A stretch of DNA of 13,515 nt, taken from assembly GCA_964591605.1 (NCBI GenBank), contig CAZQEN010000206.1, positions 1 through 13,515 of the forward strand, read 5' to 3'. Position 1 is the first letter of the stretch; the number at the start of each line of letters is the position of its first letter. Under the pieces are notes generated by a model that saw only the letters and a program-made list of their open reading frames with translations, had not been told where the DNA came from and made no database searches. Source of the DNA: CAYLLT01 sp964591605. Lineage in GTDB: Bacteria > Planctomycetota > Phycisphaerae > UBA1845 > PWPN01. Of the stretch, positions 12,422 to 13,515 are shown one piece after another. The position numbers and the translations under genes were made by a program.

Positions 12422-13515
12422 ATGGGTATGACGGCACGGATCGTGAACGCACTCAGGCCATATCGGAAGTCGCCGCAGCGGCCGCGGGTGGGGCAGATTG
12501 TCACGCCGCTGGCGCTGGACCGCTGGCGCGAGTATCCGGCGGACGGGTTGACCCCGTCGCGGTTGATCAGCGTGCTGCGGGCGGCGGACGAGGGGTCGAT
12601 CGAGCAGGCGATGGCGCTCTATGAGCAGATGGAGGAGAAGGACGCCCATCTGTACAGCGTGGCGCAGACGCGGCGGCTTGCGGTGACGGGGCTGGCGTGG
12701 CAGATCATCTCGGCGGCGCAGGTGCGCGAAGGGGTGGACCGCACGGCGGCGGATGAGGCGGCCGCCTATTGTCAGGAAGCGCTCGCCGGGCTCGAACATC
12801 TCGACGAGGTGCTGCAGCATCTGTCGCTGGCCATGGGGCGCAACATCGCGGTCGCGGAGAACATCTGGGAGGCGGACGGACGTGGGCTGCGACTGGCGGA
12901 TGTTGTCCCGGTCCCCTTCGATCGGCTCACGTTCGGGGAGCTGGGCGAGCCGCGGGTGCTCACGGAGGCGGAGCCGCACCGCGGCATCGCGCTGCCGCCG
13001 TACAAGTTCATCCTGCACGCGCCGCAGACGACTTCGGGTCATCCGATGCGCGGCGGACTGCTGCGGGTCAGCGCGATCGCGTATCTGGGCAAGCATTTAT
13101 CAATGAACGACTGGATGGTCTACAGCGAAGTCTTCGGCATGCCGGTGCGGGTGGCGCGGTACGAGCCGTCGGCGACGCCGGAGGAGAAGCGCGAGCTGCT
13201 GACGATGCTGCAGTCGCTGGGGTCGGACGCGGCGGGCGTGTTCAGCAAGGCGGTGGAGCTCCAGCTCCTGGAGGCCGGTCGCGGGGCGACGCCGCCGCCG
13301 TACGAGAACATCTGCCATTTCTTCAACCGCGAGCTGAGCAAGGCGTGGCTGGGGCAGACGCTCACCGTTGAGGTGCTCAGCGGTTCGGGCGGGGGCGTGC
13401 ACGCGACGGGGCCGCGCGTGCACCACGAGGTGCGGCGCGTTCTGCGGCAGGACGATGTGCTGCGGGCGGGCCGGCCGCTGCGGCGCGACCTGCGGGGGCC
13501 GCTGGTGGCGCTGCA
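12422..13515 (+). CDS. Phage portal protein, Mu gp29/DUF935-like, partial
   Basis: The first 364 codons of a gene that runs off the window. The protein would form the dodecameric ring through which DNA enters the head, docking the terminase. Family signatures are RWREYPADGLTPSRL (35-48), the MEEKDAHLYSVAQTRRLAVTGLAW block (70-93), YEQ and a central region with VPVPFDRL, and SMNDWMVYSEVFGMPVR. The C-terminal visible part has FNRELSKAWLGQTLT and VHHEVRRVLRQDDVL, as in DUF935 proteins. The ATG at 12422 is preceded by GGGAGG with 6-nt spacing; MTARIV at 12428 is an alternative. The reading frame is intact to the edge. It pairs with the terminase upstream, as in Mu-like phages. Confidence 0.87.
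   Translation, partial: MGMTARIVNALRPYRKSPQRPRVGQIVTPLALDRWREYPADGLTPSRLISVLRAADEGSIEQAMALYEQMEEKDAHLYSVAQTRRLAVTGLAWQIISAAQVREGVDRTAADEAAAYCQEALAGLEHLDEVLQHLSLAMGRNIAVAENIWEADGRGLRLADVVPVPFDRLTFGELGEPRVLTEAEPHRGIALPPYKFILHAPQTTSGHPMRGGLLRVSAIAYLGKHLSMNDWMVYSEVFGMPVRVARYEPSATPEEKRELLTMLQSLGSDAAGVFSKAVELQLLEAGRGATPPPYENICHFFNRELSKAWLGQTLTVEVLSGSGGGVHATGPRVHHEVRRVLRQDDVLRAGRPLRRDLRGPLVAL

Noticed and set aside
11006..13096. A 696-codon minus-strand open frame opposite terminase and portal
   Set aside because: It crosses two phage genes and the repeat array, is Arg/His/Pro-rich, and includes repeat-encoded Ser/Leu/Thr/Phe runs; a shadow.

Overview
This window is GC-rich bacterial DNA, roughly two thirds G+C by eye, with densely packed genes. 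I infer a planctomycete, possibly of the Phycisphaerae type. The grounds are the high GC, the gene mix, and several families of short wordy intergenic repeats (GAATGACGAA, TCGAAAG, TGAGAAAG and ATTGCCGATT types) that I associate with that phylum. This is a judgement from pattern, not a database result.

Layout. (1) 134-1168, minus: a YgeW-type knotted carbamoyltransferase, followed on its 3' side by a hairpin. (2) 1481-2536, plus: a membrane fatty-acid desaturase with all histidine boxes. (3) 2614-3615: a visibly less GC-rich patch with a 5'-truncated VapC-like PIN toxin, its intact small downstream partner, and a convergent uncharacterised gene with beta-propeller-like motifs. (4) 3605-4879, minus: a YgeY-type M20 metallohydrolase, the usual genomic companion of YgeW, here about 2.4 kb away from it. 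(5) 8270 down to 4969, minus: an apparent operon of a Ppx/GppA phosphatase with a C-terminal HD domain, followed by two tandem paralogous thymidylate-kinase-like P-loop kinases. (6) 10465 down to 8770, minus: a small secreted protein, a SixA-type histidine phosphatase and a membrane-anchored TPR protein. (7) 10904 to the end, plus: a Mu gp28-type terminase large subunit and the first 364 codons of a Mu gp29-type (DUF935) portal protein, the start of a prophage or domesticated head-packaging module.

How the genes work together. Ppx/GppA and SixA are often found with polyphosphate metabolism, so the two divergent kinases may act on nucleotides or related phosphates in that setting; this is inference. 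YgeW and YgeY probably belong to one amino-acid or ureido-compound catabolic route whose substrate is not settled in the family. Terminase and portal cooperate in packaging DNA into phage heads.

The most unusual signal is the behaviour of the short-word repeats. One about 93-bp element sits exactly at the junction of the two kinase genes, flanked by a 16-17 nt direct duplication that carries both the upstream gene's stop and the downstream gene's ribosome site and start. Another appears to have inserted in frame inside the terminase nuclease domain. A third supplies the terminase stop codon. A fourth lies in the ygeW/desaturase intergenic region. No tRNA, rRNA or CRISPR array was seen.
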